DNA from: Symbiodinium natans
Taxonomy: Eukaryota > Sar > Dinophyceae > Suessiales > Symbiodiniaceae
Assembly (NCBI GenBank): GCA_905221605.1
Contig: CAJNDS010002685.1
Location: 1 to 64,000 of the forward strand
Reading direction: 5' to 3'
DNA: 64,000 nucleotides
Every line of letters begins with the position of its first letter. Within the stretch, counting starts at the first letter, position 1. Position numbers and translations under genes: made by a program. Below the pieces are notes generated by a model. That model was not told where the DNA came from, searched no databases, and worked only from the letters and a program-made list of their open reading frames with translations. Positions 23,577-35,499 of the stretch are shown piece after piece.

Positions 23577-24554
23577 CTTAGACGCCAACCACAGGATCAA
23601 AACCCCAGAGATCCAGCAGGCACTGTGATGCTGAGTTGGTCTACTGCCGGGCAGCTGTTGCAGGGTTAGCATCGAGCAGAGCTGCAGCGACATCACTTTT
23701 GAACCGTCCAGGCAATGCGAATCTTCAAACGTGAGCGCTCTTTCGTGATCTTTAAAATCACGAAGGCACCCCAGCGGTCGCTTGCATGTTGCACGGAACG
23801 CAGACGTTTCACCTATGTTTCACCTAAGTACCTCTAAATCCTGAAGCTTGCAAGGCGTGTAGCCATAACATCCAGCATCCGATCATCTCGAGCAGATCTG
23901 CTGCACTTCTGCAACGCCACCACTGTTCGGAGGATCCTCCAGGCTTCCGGTACCTGATCCGAAAAGAGCCTATACTTGCGACTGTCTCCCAACCCCAAAA
24001 TATGCAGGAAGCCTTGAACCCCACAAATAAATCGCCCGTAGCTTTAAGTCTACAAGCCTCTCTTTTCGTCTCCCTGTCATCGCCTGCTCGTCAGGGTTGC
24101 ACGCGGCCACCTGAGCTGCCTCCACGATCGTGGAAAAATACGACTGGGTGCTGGCGGTCGGGACCAATCCGGGAGTACCGCAGGTGTCGCGCCTGGATGC
24201 GGGGGAATGCTGAGAGGGCCCCGTGTTGGGCTCGGTTCAGGGTGCAAGCTGTGTGGCTCTGGGGGCAGAGGTTTCAAGTTGTCAGGACCGTACACGCTGA
24301 CTGCACACCCTGTCGAGGAATTCAGAGCAGAGGGGCTCCTACACCTCCTATAGTCGCATCACCTGCAAAATACTTACTCGGAACATCCGAGTGTACATCC
24401 CAAAAACCAGAGCCAATTTTGCAGGGAATGTCTGCGGGATTTCTGGGGATTGGCACTCCAGGGATGGCTGAGTGACAAGTCCAACAAAAACCCCACACCA
24501 CGGGGCTCTGCAGCAGGGAACAAAAGCGTTGCCCAATGCGAGCAGGGGCTCTGC

Positions 24555-25394
24555 AGCTTCCTCAGAACATCATTGGCCAAGTCTTTGATCTGTTGGATCT
24601 CATCCGCCCGCTGTGACCAGGCTTGCGTGGCTGCAACTCGAGCGATGAATTCAATCCTCCGGAACTTACGAGAGGCCACCTGCCTATTCCAAGCAGCCTC
24701 CCACTGTGGCAATCGGCGACTTACCTGGTCACGCAGGCCTCTGCAGGTGTTGAGGAGGAACGCTGTCTGTACACCTAAACCGACCCCCAGCCATTGAAGA
24801 ACAGGCGGAGATGAGAGCAGCTCTGGCCATGTAACCATCGCGTTTACTACGCGTACCGAATTCGAGTCCACCTGGTAGCCAAAAAGAGTGCACCGAGGGA
24901 GCTTGTACAGATGCGCGTGTTCACCCAGTCGTGACAAAAGACGCGACAGGAGGGAGGCCCCAGTTCACAGATAAGTGGTCCGGGGGGAACACATACATCA
25001 TTCGACTATAGGAGCTAATCAACACCCACTCAAAACAGAATGCATCAGAATGCTGTCCGAGGCACATCTCCAGCACGTCGCGCAACCGCTGCTGCGACCT
25101 CAGAGTTTCTAAATGGAAATACAAAAACACACAAACGGCTTAATTACCTTAACGTGCAGTTGATCATGCGCGCAGCGCAGAAACTCAAAGCAACCGATTC
25201 ACTGCAAGCATGTTTGATGCCAATATGGATTAATCAGCGTTTAGCCTGCGCTGGAAGACCATATCATCTCTGGAAGATGCTGCAAGTGCCTTTGCGACAA
25301 ATTCACTGCTGCTTCACACCGTGGCCCATGCGGCGACCACGCCCAGCGTCGAAGCTACCAGGGCCTTTTTTGTCAGCTTCTTGGGGGCTTCCAT
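24555..25394 (-). CDS. small membrane-anchored protein, unknown function
   Basis: The first exon, 25,320-25,394, starts at an ATG (25,394) and encodes 25 residues: a Lys-rich N-terminus followed by KALVASTLGVVAAWAT, a likely signal anchor or membrane segment. The donor is GT. A second exon starts at 25,098 (VAAAVARRAGDVPRT, GC donor). Two later exons, 24,725-24,774 (QTAFLLNTCRGLRDQ, GTAAGT donor) and 24,555-24,679 (FIARVAATQAWSQRADEI, then IKDLANDVLRKL), join in phase 0. The piece between 25,054 and 24,774 is not resolved. It sits upstream of fabD on the same strand; I cannot exclude that it supplies a 5' part of that transcript, but phases do not connect directly. No family recognised. Confidence 0.5.
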
Positions 25395-25449
25395 GGTCCA
25401 CAGATGTGTACAGATGTCTACTACGATCGAGCGATGGAATGTGAGCCAG

Positions 25450-26960
25450 GATCCTCAAACCTGACACTCTGATTCCTAGAAGGACCGGCCGACATCAACC
25501 GCGAGTTTTTCAGTTGCCGAGTTACGCTCTGGCCCCAACTCTCAGGTCGCGCGTTGGGGGCTCCTGCAAAACAGGCGAAAGAACGTCAGTGAGCTTCCAT
25601 GAGCATCAGGGCTTCAAATGTGCACGCGCGAGGAGACCAACAGCACACATCAAACCGATTAGGATACATTTAGGATACATTGCACTGCCCCGACCTCGTC
25701 TCTCGGCCAGAGGAACTACGCGTGGAGCTGCATTCGGCACATGTGGCGCACAGAACGCGCTCCCTGGTGTCAGGGAGAGCGGCAAACAGATGGTGGGTTG
25801 CGGGTGCATGCATTGGCGATGCCGACCTAAGTCACTTGACTGTGCCTACAAAAAGCCGCACGCCTGTGGTATCACTGCCCCCTAAACCCTCAACTCAACA
25901 TCAGATCACCGAACACTTCGCGACCTGCCACAAGGATCGCTGCAAGGACCTGCCCAGGTCTGGACATGACCTGCAAGCTTTTAAACGATCAAAAAAGCCA
26001 ACGACGGAACTCAAAAAGGGGATTCTGTGTCGGGGCAGGGGCAGTACCCGAATTTTGGAACCCGTACTGCATCGCACTTACCACTGTATTCCGGCAGGAC
26101 GGTAGCGTACTCTTGTGTATGCAGATGAACAAGAAGCGGAACTTGGATGATCGTGCGAGCTGCCCACTGCCTGGAAATGATGGCGCTAGAAACACGAGGA
26201 TAGGAGTTGGAACTCGAACTAAGCCTCTGCGCCAAACTCGGCAACTGGCGGCCGAGACAGCTGCGGTCTCATTAGCTCAACAGGAACGTCTGATTCTGAG
26301 GTGAGCAACTTTCCTCACGTTCATAACTGTCTCCAAACCCACCGCTCACATGCGTGAACAGCTACAATCGTACAACAGGACACATCCTGTCTCAGCCAGC
26401 TTCAGAACCCTGATTTCTGCGATGACATTTCCAGCTGGCTTCACGTAGCACTGTGAGACGGCTCATTGATCGAACTGTGTTGAATTGTGCTGAGCTGGAA
26501 CAATCTCTTTATCAATCCAACCCTCTTCCTGTGCAGATTTTGGTGAAATCTAGATCATGCTTCCTGCAGTATTATTGCCCACGGTTGGGGGTTTCTGGAA
26601 GGTGTTTGGAGCATTTCTCGTTTGGCCCTCTGCAATTTCATCCCTTTTTCTTTGAACTGAGTGCTGGAACTTCCTGTGTCTAGCAAACGGCCGCGTCAGC
26701 TGTAACTACCATTAACAGGTCATCGTGACCAGTGAGATGAGTTTGGATCAATAGGGCTGAAAGCGATCGGAGCCCTTGGCAGGGCGGCCTTCCTGATCCT
26801 CCACAGCTGGGGGCCCAGAGCTTTGGGCACCACAACCGCCACAGCCTAGGACTGCCGTGAGAGATAGTGAAAGGGTGGAAAGGCAGAAAGGCACGGAACC
26901 CCTCCACAAAACAGCACAACAAATAGCTCCACAATGTAGCACCACATCTCTCGACTCTGG
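25450..26960. other. no firmly supported gene
   Basis: Open stretches exist on both strands. On the plus strand 26,227-26,301 reads LAAETAAVSLAQQERLIL before a GTGAGC donor-like site. On the minus strand about 26,011-26,230 contains LHTQEYATVLPEYSG. Neither could be linked to other exons. This may be the 3' flank of the Cys/Gly-rich gene. Confidence 0.35.
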
Positions 26961-26970
26961 AGCTCCGAGC

Positions 26971-28853
26971 CTAGGGGCTTGCTCCACTTCCTCCGCTTGC
27001 TCCGCTTGGCGTGCTGCCGCATGCCCCACACCCAGTGCTGCAGGCGTTGCAGTTGCCCCCGGGGCAGCTACTGCCACAGCCCATGCAGCCACAGCCACTG
27101 CATCCTCCGCAGCCTGCACAAGGACAGCCGCCGCAACCACAGCCTCCGCAGCAGCCACAGCCAGGACAGCAGCCACAGCCACAACCGCAGCTACCACAGC
27201 TACCACAGCTGCCGCAGCCACCGCAGCAATTGCCACAGCCACCACAGCTTCCACAACTACCTGATGCTTCATTTGGCAGCGTGCCAGTTGTCATTTATAG
27301 ACATTCTATTGAACAGACGCTGTCTGTGCAAACATGCACAAGCCAGCAAGAGCTGATACCAGTTCTCTTCGATTGTACTCCGGTTGAGCACCTAAACGGA
27401 CCTTTACTTGGCAAGTTAACAAGGACGCAGCAAGCAGGAGCACATTGACATGACCGGCGGTCATGCAGGTCCACAACTTCGTGTGCCAGTGCCGGCAAGC
27501 AGTGAAGACTCGTGAACCTGTTCCTCTGAATTAGAATGTCAACCAGTCCCTGCCGGAGCCCAATGTGCGCCGATCTCGCCATGTTGCCGCAGCTACCACT
27601 ACTGCATCCACAGCCTGGACAGCCACCGCAGCCGCAGCAGCCTGGGCAGCCTCCACACCTCGACGCCGATGCAGCACTGCAACATACTGCAAATTGCTCA
27701 AGCGACTCCCTGCAGTAGGATTGACAGTCTTTCTGCAACGGCATGTGTTGAAGCTTATGCAAAGCACATCCAAGCTCCGCGCCCGCAGCCACCACAAGGA
27801 CAGCCTGGGCAGCAGCCGGCACCGCAGCCGCCACAGGCCCCGCAAGCCCCACAGGCACTACAGCCACCGCAGCCGGCACCGCAGTTACCGCAGCCGCAGT
27901 TGCAGCCACCGCAACCACCAGCACCGCCGCAGCCGGCACCGCAGCCAGCACCGCAGCCGGCACCGCAGCCGGCGCCGCAGCCAGTGCCACAGCTGCCGCA
28001 GCCTCCGCTGCAGCCGGCGCCACAGTTGCCACTGCAGCCACCCCCACAGCCCCCGCCGCAGCCGCCACCGCAGCCGCCACCGCAGCCGCCGCCGCAGCCA
28101 CCGCCGCAGTTGCCACAGCCCATCATCATCATGGGGTTCATGCCTTGGTTCGGCTTGGGCGGCACTTTGTTAGTGGAAAGTTGGTTCCACGAACGCTTCC
28201 GAGTTTACGTGCCTTCTTCCTCACACCCTTGCCAAAGCAGTCGCCAAAGGGCTAAGCATGTCAATCTGTGTTTTGCCTCTTGCTTGCCGCCGCATGTACC
28301 GACACTGCGCTGAACCATGCACGTGAGGTCAACATTAGCTCTGAACACTGACAGAGTCCAGGCTGCCCATCATCATGGGCATCATACTCATCATTGCCTC
28401 GCCAAGAATTTGCATTTGCTGCTGAAGCTGACTAGCCAGGCTGTTGCATCACCGAAGAATGACCCATGAGATTGCACAACCAACAGCCATGAGGGTCGTC
28501 TGGGGCCGAACAATGGTGAACGTGAGTCCAGAAACCCAACCCCATCTTCACAAGCTTGCGGCCTTCATCATGTTTCCCATCTGATTGGAATTTCCCTCAT
28601 TGGCCTCTTTGCTGGAGGATTCACCTTAGCACTTATTGACGTGACTGTCAGAGCTGTTTGGCACGAAGCAGCATGATCAGCAGCAATCAGCAGCCTGAAT
28701 CCGGGACTGGGCTACCAAAATCCCCCGAGTGCTGTATCCCTCCATCCTTTTCAATCCTGCTTCGAGCATCTTCGAGCTTGCTTTCGTGGCTGAACTTTCC
28801 TGTACTTCAGCAAAAGCACTGGCACCAGATCCTTGTTGCATGGCTGCTGCTGC
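26971..28853 (-). CDS. Met-rich N-region plus Cys/Gly repeat protein, unknown
   Basis: Six minus-strand exons join in frame: 28,761-28,853 (end less sure), 28,563-28,604, 28,367-28,421, 27,783-28,143, 27,588-27,658 and 26,971-27,260. Donors of the last readable junctions are GC. The upstream part is Ala/Gln/Met-rich ([43 protein letters not shown]). It runs straight into about 235 residues of almost only Gly and Cys in GGGC, GAGC, CGGC and CPGC units, with scattered Ser, Ala, Asn and Pro. Short repeats have changed by block: GGGC at the start, GAGC in the middle, SCG/CGC later. It ends with [15 protein letters not shown] and TAG at 26,971-26,973. The 5' end is not found. Cys at about every third position suggests metal binding or disulfide cross-linking, but no known family was recognised. 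Metallothioneins are far shorter, and keratin-associated proteins are animal-specific. Confidence 0.8.
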
Positions 28854-29143
28854 CTGCAACAGTATCAATGAGGTGAGAGGACCCTAAATGCCCCTGAGTG
28901 CTGGTTTCTTGCGGTTTCCTTGTTTTACCAGTAATTATCGTACACGGTCTTGTCACGTGGTAAAAAGGGCATCGGGCGTATGAAGAACAGCAACCCACTC
29001 ACGTCAGCGCAGGATCAACCATCAAGTGCAGCACGGCTGAACTACGAGGGATGCTACAATCGGAGGCAGCGGATCCTTCAGGGTCTAGGCCTGCTAGGGC
29101 TTTACGGTTGTCAACAGTCACGTTTTGGACAGAGAGCCGGCAC

Positions 29144-30068
29144 CTGCAAATACTTCTCCGCAAAGCCCGACTCGTAGTCGTCATGCGTGTCTTTGGCCTC
29201 ACACTCCACGGTGTCATGCCAGGGAAGGCGGTAGCTCTCCCCATCTACCGAGCCGGGCCTCTTCTTTCTCTTTCTTCGCAGCCACATTGTCACGTGGGTT
29301 CTGGGAGGCATGGCTGAAGAAGCAGGAAACTTGACAAATATGTCCATGTCAAGAAGTCAAGGGAATCGCTTCATGAGCTGAGGGCCTTTGGGACGGCAGC
29401 TACTTGGGGCTTCACATCCACCCATTTGTTGTCAATCCTTGGCATGTCGACAGAAACGCATAACAGCAGAGGCCTGCTGAACTCAGCGCAGCCAAGTAAC
29501 ATGTGGCTGGAGTGGGCTTCTAGTACTTTCGCAACGGAGGCCTGCACTTGGCAGGTCATCTCATCTCTTCTTTGCCAGCCAACATCCCTTTCTAGTGAAG
29601 CTTCTTCAAGAAGCTGCTTGTTGAAGCAAAATGAAGCAAGGGCAAGCAGCAAGTCCTTCTCGGCAAACGTCACGAAGGCAAAGCCGCGAGAAGTTCCATC
29701 GGGCTGCTTCTTGATCTCCACATTGGACACCTCAGCGTAAAAAAACACCAACTCCACAAGGCAACGTGCCTTTCTCTTACTGCAACATACTGGCAAATGC
29801 TTCCCCACCTGGCCGAATTTTGCGAAGTGCCCCGCAACCTTGTCCTCAGAGCATGAGCCAGATGCTGTATGCTCGAGTTGCAGTACGCTTCTTTTCGACA
29901 CACGCAACCCCTTCGCCTCTGTGGTGCTCTTGCGCAAACCGCCAACGAAGATGGTATCCTGCAAGGAGTCTCATGCAGAAGGAGTGTCATCTCAGAATTC
30001 AGAAACGCCGATGCACCGCTTACGCCGCTCCTCTCGGCCTTCCTTGACGAAGCCCTTGCTGCCACCAT
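29144..30068 (-). CDS. single-RRM RNA-binding protein
   Basis: Exons on the minus strand: 30,024-30,068; 29,917-29,958; 29,809-29,844; 29,656-29,730; 29,501-29,541; 29,386-29,437; 29,144-29,197. Junctions of the first six were counted and are in frame. The ATG at 30,068 directly follows TTTGATCAG, so it could sit right behind a (trans-)splice acceptor. The protein opens with 15 residues, then one RNA recognition motif: RNP2 IFVGGL, helix EDKVAGHFAKFG, RNP1 RGFAFVTF and a final strand with HMIDNKWVDVKP. Then comes an acidic segment (AKDTHDDYESGFAEKYLQ). RNP1 carries the two aromatic positions that stack on RNA bases. Donors include GT, GC and GA. Such proteins act in splicing, stability or translation; nothing narrows it further. 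The last exon(s) and stop are not fixed. Confidence 0.88.
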
Positions 30069-30079
30069 CTGATCAAAGT

Positions 30080-31630
30080 GCTCAGCAGTCAGCAGCACGA
30101 ACAGGCAGACAGTGTACGCACATGTACGCATGTTCACTCTTCGCGTCGGCAGCAACCGCACACACACGCCGCCAAAGGAAATAGAATGCTCCAGGCTGTT
30201 TCTACAGCGATGCGCCTGGCATTTTGCGCGCTGGTCCAGCCGCGGTTGGACCAACGTGCATCAACAGCTACGTGCTGTGCCTATGATGATTACAGTGCGT
30301 GTGAGGTTCTGGTTGTGAGAAGGTTAGGCTGGAATGAACCCACTTCTGACACCACCTCACCATGAGATTGAAATTCTGGAAGTTTGACCCTCCCTGCTGT
30401 TGGCTCGACGGGGCACGAGCTCGAGTCACTCAACCGCAAAGGCCGTGGGCTCTGGTCTGCATCGTTCTTGCATCCCTACGGTTGTAACAGTTCGCAGCTA
30501 TCCTCTTCGGCGCCATGACACATATCTTCCATGTAAGCTGGAGCCACACCAATCCAACAGCAGAGTCATGCTTGATGATGACGCAAGGGGGGTTAACATG
30601 CCAGCTCTCACATATCCGCAACACTGTAACACCCTCACAGCTGTCGTGATCGTTATGCAATCAGCTGATGCATTTTGTCGACCAACTGCCTAAAAAACTC
30701 GCATCGATTGCTATGACTCCTCACCCGAGTTACGAATGGCCAAGCTTTCCCGCCCGCGGCCATTGAGAGTGGGCCGCGCCGCCCCTAAGTGCCGTCGTGG
30801 GCATGCTGTATTCGCCGGGTCCGAGTTGTCGCACATGGCTTCGTTGCAACCATCTGTTTTGTGCCAGCGTTGGCAGTTCCTAAACCATGCTGTGAGGTTG
30901 GAAGTTGGAAGTTGAGGCCAATAACTCAGCACACACAGCTCCAGGGACTCAGGGCCAACAGACGAAAGACGCAAGTGACAAGTGCGTCGAGGCCAAGCTT
31001 GCTTCCAGCCTGTCAGTCTGGGTGTTTTCGGACGGTGTTCGGGTTTAGAGCTTTGGGTCAAGTTCACAGTAGTTGGTTGTAAAAGAGCCTGACCACAGCT
31101 GCTTGACAGAAGGGCAGGCATCCAGAGTCCGTCGTGTTTCTTGCGGTGCACTCACGTCAATCGACCACAGCTGGGCGCTGCTGCGCTACGCAAACCAAAC
31201 TTCACAACAGCGGCGTGAAGAGGTTGGGAGATCAAAACTTTGGAGCTGAACTGGTCAAAGGGGAGGTGGATGGTAACTGTGTATTGTTCGCTTCGTGTGT
31301 AAAATGATCCGCTGCTGGGAATCATCTGCCCTGTTCGGGCACTGTCGCTACTGTGTTAAAAAGTCCCGGCACACCCGGCACAACGTGAACCCCAGGCATG
31401 AAGTAGCTCAGATCAAGCTCTCCCCTTAAAACCGAGCACTACATGAAAGACAACAATAACGCCACAATAACTCGGACTCTACGTGGCTCCCGAGCTCCAC
31501 GATGCCAAGCAAAAAGCTGATGTTCTTGAACTGAGCCAAGGAAAATCTTGCAAGTGCACACACTCCTATACACTCCGGCCACCGAGCTTTCAGCCTGGCC
31601 AAAAGGCTGTTCTTTTCCGTGAACATTGCA
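30080..31630. other. no supported gene
   Basis: Open frames occur on both strands (for example minus 30,711-31,151), but none has a domain-like pattern or defensible splice sites. This is probably spacer upstream of the RRM gene. Confidence 0.4.
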
Positions 31631-31641
31631 TAACATTGCAC

Positions 31642-32130
31642 TCACTCGTCGGCCTCCTTCTCTCTCTTTGCGTAGAGGTATCCACTCCAAAATGCTGGGT
31701 CGTCCATGTTCGCCTCCGGTGAAGGTTCCATTTCGTCATCCTCCCAGGGGGTCTCCTTCTTTGCCAGACCTCGCTCGGTCTTGACCCTTCCCGAGAAATT
31801 GCCGTTGCGCCGCTTTTTGTCTTCGAAGTCTTCCGCCTTCACTCGCCAGAAGCTCCTCTGAGACCCCAAGACTATAGCCGAGGAATGACACTGCAGAACG
31901 TAGAGGCACATCCTCGACATGTCCATTCTTAACTCGGCTACTGATTGAGGGATCTTTACGAACACCCTAAACTCTGCGCCCTGCAACGCCAGCAATATCT
32001 AACAGTTAAACGTTTTGCGCTGGAAACGATTCTCTCGCCATTGAACCCCAGGAAGCAATGCCAGCCCTTCAAGGGTGCGTCACAGGTAGACTCTGTAGGA
32101 ATGTAGAAATTTTGACCCTCAAAGAGTGCC
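31642..32130 (-). CDS. C-terminal exons of an unrecognised protein
   Basis: Three minus-strand exons join in frame: 32,067-32,130 (ALFEGQNFYIPTESTCDAPL), 31,919-31,980 (GAEFRVFVKIPQSVAELRMD) and 31,642-31,855, which ends with TGA. The first junction lies in an AGGGC direct repeat present at both intron ends, so its exact base is ambiguous. The last exon is charged (FEDKKRRNGNFSGRVKTERG; ETPWEDDEMEPSPE) and closes with DPAFWSGYLYAKREKEADE. The composition suggests a soluble protein with a disordered acidic/basic tail. I do not recognise the family. Upstream exons probably continue past 32.2 kb (candidate near 32,280-32,370). Confidence 0.65.
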
Positions 32131-32630
32131 CTCCTTGGCTGCGTAGGCTTCGAATTCGCACCGCGCGACTCCTTCTTGGAAGGATGCACACCTTAAGTGG
32201 ATCAATCAGGCCACTAGCTCGTTGTTCTGCTTCAGACTCGCTTTAGATTTGACCCCTAAACCGTAATGACCCCCAACTCGTATGGTAGAGAGGGACTTCA
32301 GGGTCATGGAGATCCTGCATGATCAAACTGGATGCGTCAAGGTGCGAATCGCCATACATGCTCCTTCCCCAAGGATCGAGTAGCGCCGCACTTCCGTGTC
32401 TTGCCACATGTGCGCCTGAAGAAGGGAGACATCGATGAGTAACGGAGTGAGGGTCTACATCTCTTCTGCGATGGTTAAGCCCTAGAAAGCCCCAGGCGCG
32501 CTGTATAGGGTTCACAGACCAGCTCTACCGCGCCATAAGGCAAGCAACTTCACTTTTTCCAAATGTATGCGGACTTGGGGGGAATTGGGGACGGGCGTGC
32601 TTGCGACTCCCCATCCTCGTCTTGAGGGGT

Positions 32631-32803
32631 TTAGAGTTTAAACAAGGTCCTGCGCACGAAGCCGATGAGCCCTAAGCTGAAGAAAGCCGACGTGCACGCC
32701 TGGACCGTGTCCAGGATGTTCTCTTTTGTCAAGCCTTCGGCTTCGGCCCATGCGGACACCAAGTTGGAGAGCGCAACCTTCCCGGATGAGTCCACCACCA
32801 GTC
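32631..32803 (-). CDS. C-terminal exon of an unrecognised protein
   Basis: After a GATAG|GA acceptor at 32,803 the minus strand reads about 57 codons to TAA at 32,631-32,633, including LVVDSSGKVALSNLVSAWAE, GLTKENILDTVQACTSAF and LGLIGFVRRTLFKL. The end is hydrophobic then basic, so a membrane-associated C-terminus is possible. Composition and the clean frame favour a real exon. Upstream exons were not joined; a candidate (PEAYIALSEALS) is immediately upstream but would leave no room for an intron. Function unknown. Confidence 0.55.
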
Positions 32804-32829
32804 CTATCGCGAGAGCGCTTCAGACAGGG

Positions 32830-34190
32830 CAATGTAGGCTTCAGGTCTCACACCGCAGGTCTTGCGGAGATCACAAGAGATCCCGCAACCCCAGAACCTA
32901 AACCCTGGGCCTGCCTTCAGGTCGGTGTTCTGGGTAGCGGATCATGCGACAGAGCGCATTGGAGATGCGCCTGGTGTTCACTTCAGCCTGGAGCAAGCTG
33001 CGCGGAGTAGGCAGAACGAATGGCAGCATGCAGAAACATCAATGGACTTTGGCTATTCAGAGTACTGTATTGGCGACGTCGTTCGTCGGACTGCCTTTCG
33101 TTCTGAACAGGGACCAGTCACCGTCCATCATTACCTTTGAGGAGCCTTGCAAAGATCTCCCAAGGGGGAATGGGTGAAACACGACTCTCGCATCTTTCCG
33201 TGTCTTGATGCCTTGGGTGATCGAGAACGCTGTCGCTTGGAGTAGCCGGGTCTGCGCATTGCCGCTGGATAGCCAAGTGCGTCGTCCGCTGCAGGCACGG
33301 CTGCTTGGCTATGGCTACGGGTGATGGCGCGCTAATACGCAGGACAGTGCCGCGGTATCGATCTGAGTCCACGGAACAATGTGACTACAGATCTCTTCGA
33401 GCTGACCACAAGTCTACCCACGGATATGCTCACTTGACTTGCTGAGCACACTTCGTTGAACTTAGAAGAAATCATCTATCCATGCCTGTCCACTTGAGGA
33501 ATGGGCGGCGAGTTGTAGTTTGGATCTGTCATGACCTGTCCTCATCCAGCAAATGCCGCGCAAGGATCCCGCGCGAACCGCCGATCAATGGTAATCATTA
33601 GGGCGGCGGTGCCACAACACAAAGTGCTTGGCCATTTTCGTGCCAGAGAAGCAGCGCGGGGCAACTTCGCAGATGGAAAATCACGCGCTGTCGCTGCTCA
33701 TCTGCCTGGCAAGTGCTCGCCAGTGCCATTCGGATGCGAAACGCTCTCTGGGCGGTCATGACCTCTCACAGACCTGCACACTGCCTCTGGAAACAGCAGG
33801 AAACTTGCCTACCCATTTCATTGTCAGTCCCCACATGATCTATCCATCCCACCTCGACTTTGCAAGGCGTCGTTTTCTTCGGGCAGCAGACGCCTGCATC
33901 GAACAGCCGTGCATCAACACAGGTGTTTGCAGTTCTGTGTTCTTGCCGAGTTCTCGGTATCTGAGACAACGCCTCGGTCGAAACCTGTGCACCCATCTCT
34001 CGCAGAAGTGCGTCGCCGTGCTCGCGACCAAACCTGAGCGTACGGAGGCCCCGACATGGCGAAACTCGCATCGAAACTTGAGAAGATATGCTAATTATCT
34101 CTTGGAGTTGGTCAACAAAACGACTCCCTTCCTCGGGCTTCTATGGCCGGTCCCTCGTCTGCGGACTGTCTGACATCCCGCAAAGAAAGC
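32830..34190. other. mixed exon-like fragments, no gene resolved
   Basis: Candidates include minus MDGDWSLFRTKGSPTNDV near 33,080-33,135 and minus frames near 33,560-33,740 and 33,900-34,060. Both strands are open at 33,628-34,173. No family motif was found and no junction could be fixed. Confidence 0.3.
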
Positions 34191-34196
34191 GAAAGA

Positions 34197-34308
34197 AAGA
34201 GAGAGCGAGCGAGCGAGCGAGCGAGCGAGAGGTAGAGAGACGGAGGGCGCGCGAGCGAAAACAAAACAGAGAGGGAGAAATATAGAGAGAGAGAGAGAGA
34301 CAGTTACA
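34197..34308. repeat. (GA)n / (GAGC)n microsatellite
   Basis: AGCGAGCGAGCGAGCGAG followed by GAGA-rich sequence ending in a pure (GA) run. Similar GA tracts lie at 41,958, 50,080, 52,070 and 61,803. Confidence 0.9.
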
Positions 34309-34364
34309 GCACTGCTAGTTGACAAACGTAAGTCTATCAGCCATTGTAAGCTGTGAAATGGGCT

Positions 34365-35470
34365 TTAAAAACTTTGCAGATCTCCTATTGAAAGCCCTGA
34401 GGCTGCTTGGGGCGGCGCAGTCGCCTCACGGACTTCACTGTGTATGGGTTGGGCTGCAGCCTCACGGCACAACTTAACACCCCACACGTCGGGCTGAGTG
34501 CGGGGCAGGCTTGGTGGCAAGCTGCAGAGATATAGGGGCTTGAGTTGGACAGTCTTGAGGAGCGAGTGGGTGCGGTATGGCGCATCAGTAAGGCTTGGTG
34601 ACTTTCGGGCACCATTGCGCAATTTGCACAACCTGCGTGCGCGCCTTCTGTCCAGCATCTCGCGCAATGATGCTTCGCCCAGTTCTTGTGCCTCAAAAGA
34701 GCCGAAAGTGTTGGCAGGACTGGCAGGGCCCTCCCCCAAACCCCCCACACCCACCCGTGTAAAACCCCGACGAATCTCGAGGTATCAACCGAGGCCTCTC
34801 CCTTCGCGCAAGCCGCCAGCAATGAAGACCAGGCGATAATCCCTGGCCTTTGGGATGGTTGGGATTTAGGCTTTGGGGTAGGCATTTAAAGGTCCAAATA
34901 AGGGTTCAGGGTCTTTGGCCTGTAGGGCTCGGTGCTTTAACCCCTCCTCCATTGGACGGCGTGCAATCTCGTGGACTTTCTACAGACCCTCGCAGATGCC
35001 AAACGACTGCGAAACATTCTGCTACATTTCAGGATCGGGCTTTTGGGTGTGTCCTTGCATCCAACCCTCTGAAGCCATGACCTGCTCTATCGACGTCCGC
35101 ATGCGGGGGGAACGCCCGTGTGTCTTGCGAGGCTGCGGCTGGATCCCTCGGCGCTCCATGGCACGGAGCCAGCGCTGGGCCAAGGCAGGCTGCGCTGCCT
35201 GGCTTTGGGCTTTGAGGGCACAGAGGGCAGGCCTTAGGGGATATGAGGCAAGAGAGCTGAAGAGAGGCAATATACCCAGACGTCTGCTTTGACCTGCACA
35301 ACCCGAAGCAAGCTGCTCCCACTCTATTTTCGCATCCATCGGCATCAGATGACGTGGATCCGTGGAGTACCCAAGCCATCTGAAGTCGTCGCCGTAGTGT
35401 TCGATCATCAGGCTTCTCAGCGATGGCGTCCACAGCCTCATTCTGCAGGCTTTCATCGATCATGTCGAAT
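34365..35470 (-). CDS. PPR-like organelle RNA-binding protein (partial)
   Basis: Minus-strand exon candidates contain pentatricopeptide-like helices: PGIIAWSSLLAACAKGEAS (about 34,790-34,855), EAQELGEASLREMLDRRRA (about 34,610-34,700), LAQRWLRAMERRGIQPQ (about 35,130-35,190) and NEAVDAIAEKPDDRTLRRRL (about 35,370-35,440). The pattern W.SLL.ACAKG with A..WL..ME..GI.P is typical of PPR repeats in dinoflagellates. PPR proteins bind RNA in plastids or mitochondria. Exon joins were not worked out, so coordinates give only the extent. The long minus-strand frames that span it are partly intron. Confidence 0.55.
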
Positions 35471-35499
35471 CACGCTCTGCTTCTTTCCCCTACGCTTCA

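Noticed and set aside
26748-28116. Ala/Val-rich minus-strand frames over the same region
   Set aside because: Out-of-frame readings of the Cys/Gly repeat; they do not fit the exon junctions.
27011-28313. Gln/Pro-rich plus-strand frames (QPPQPQ type)
   Set aside because: They are the complement of the Cys/Gly-repeat exons. Only the minus strand gives consistent exon phases and a terminal stop.
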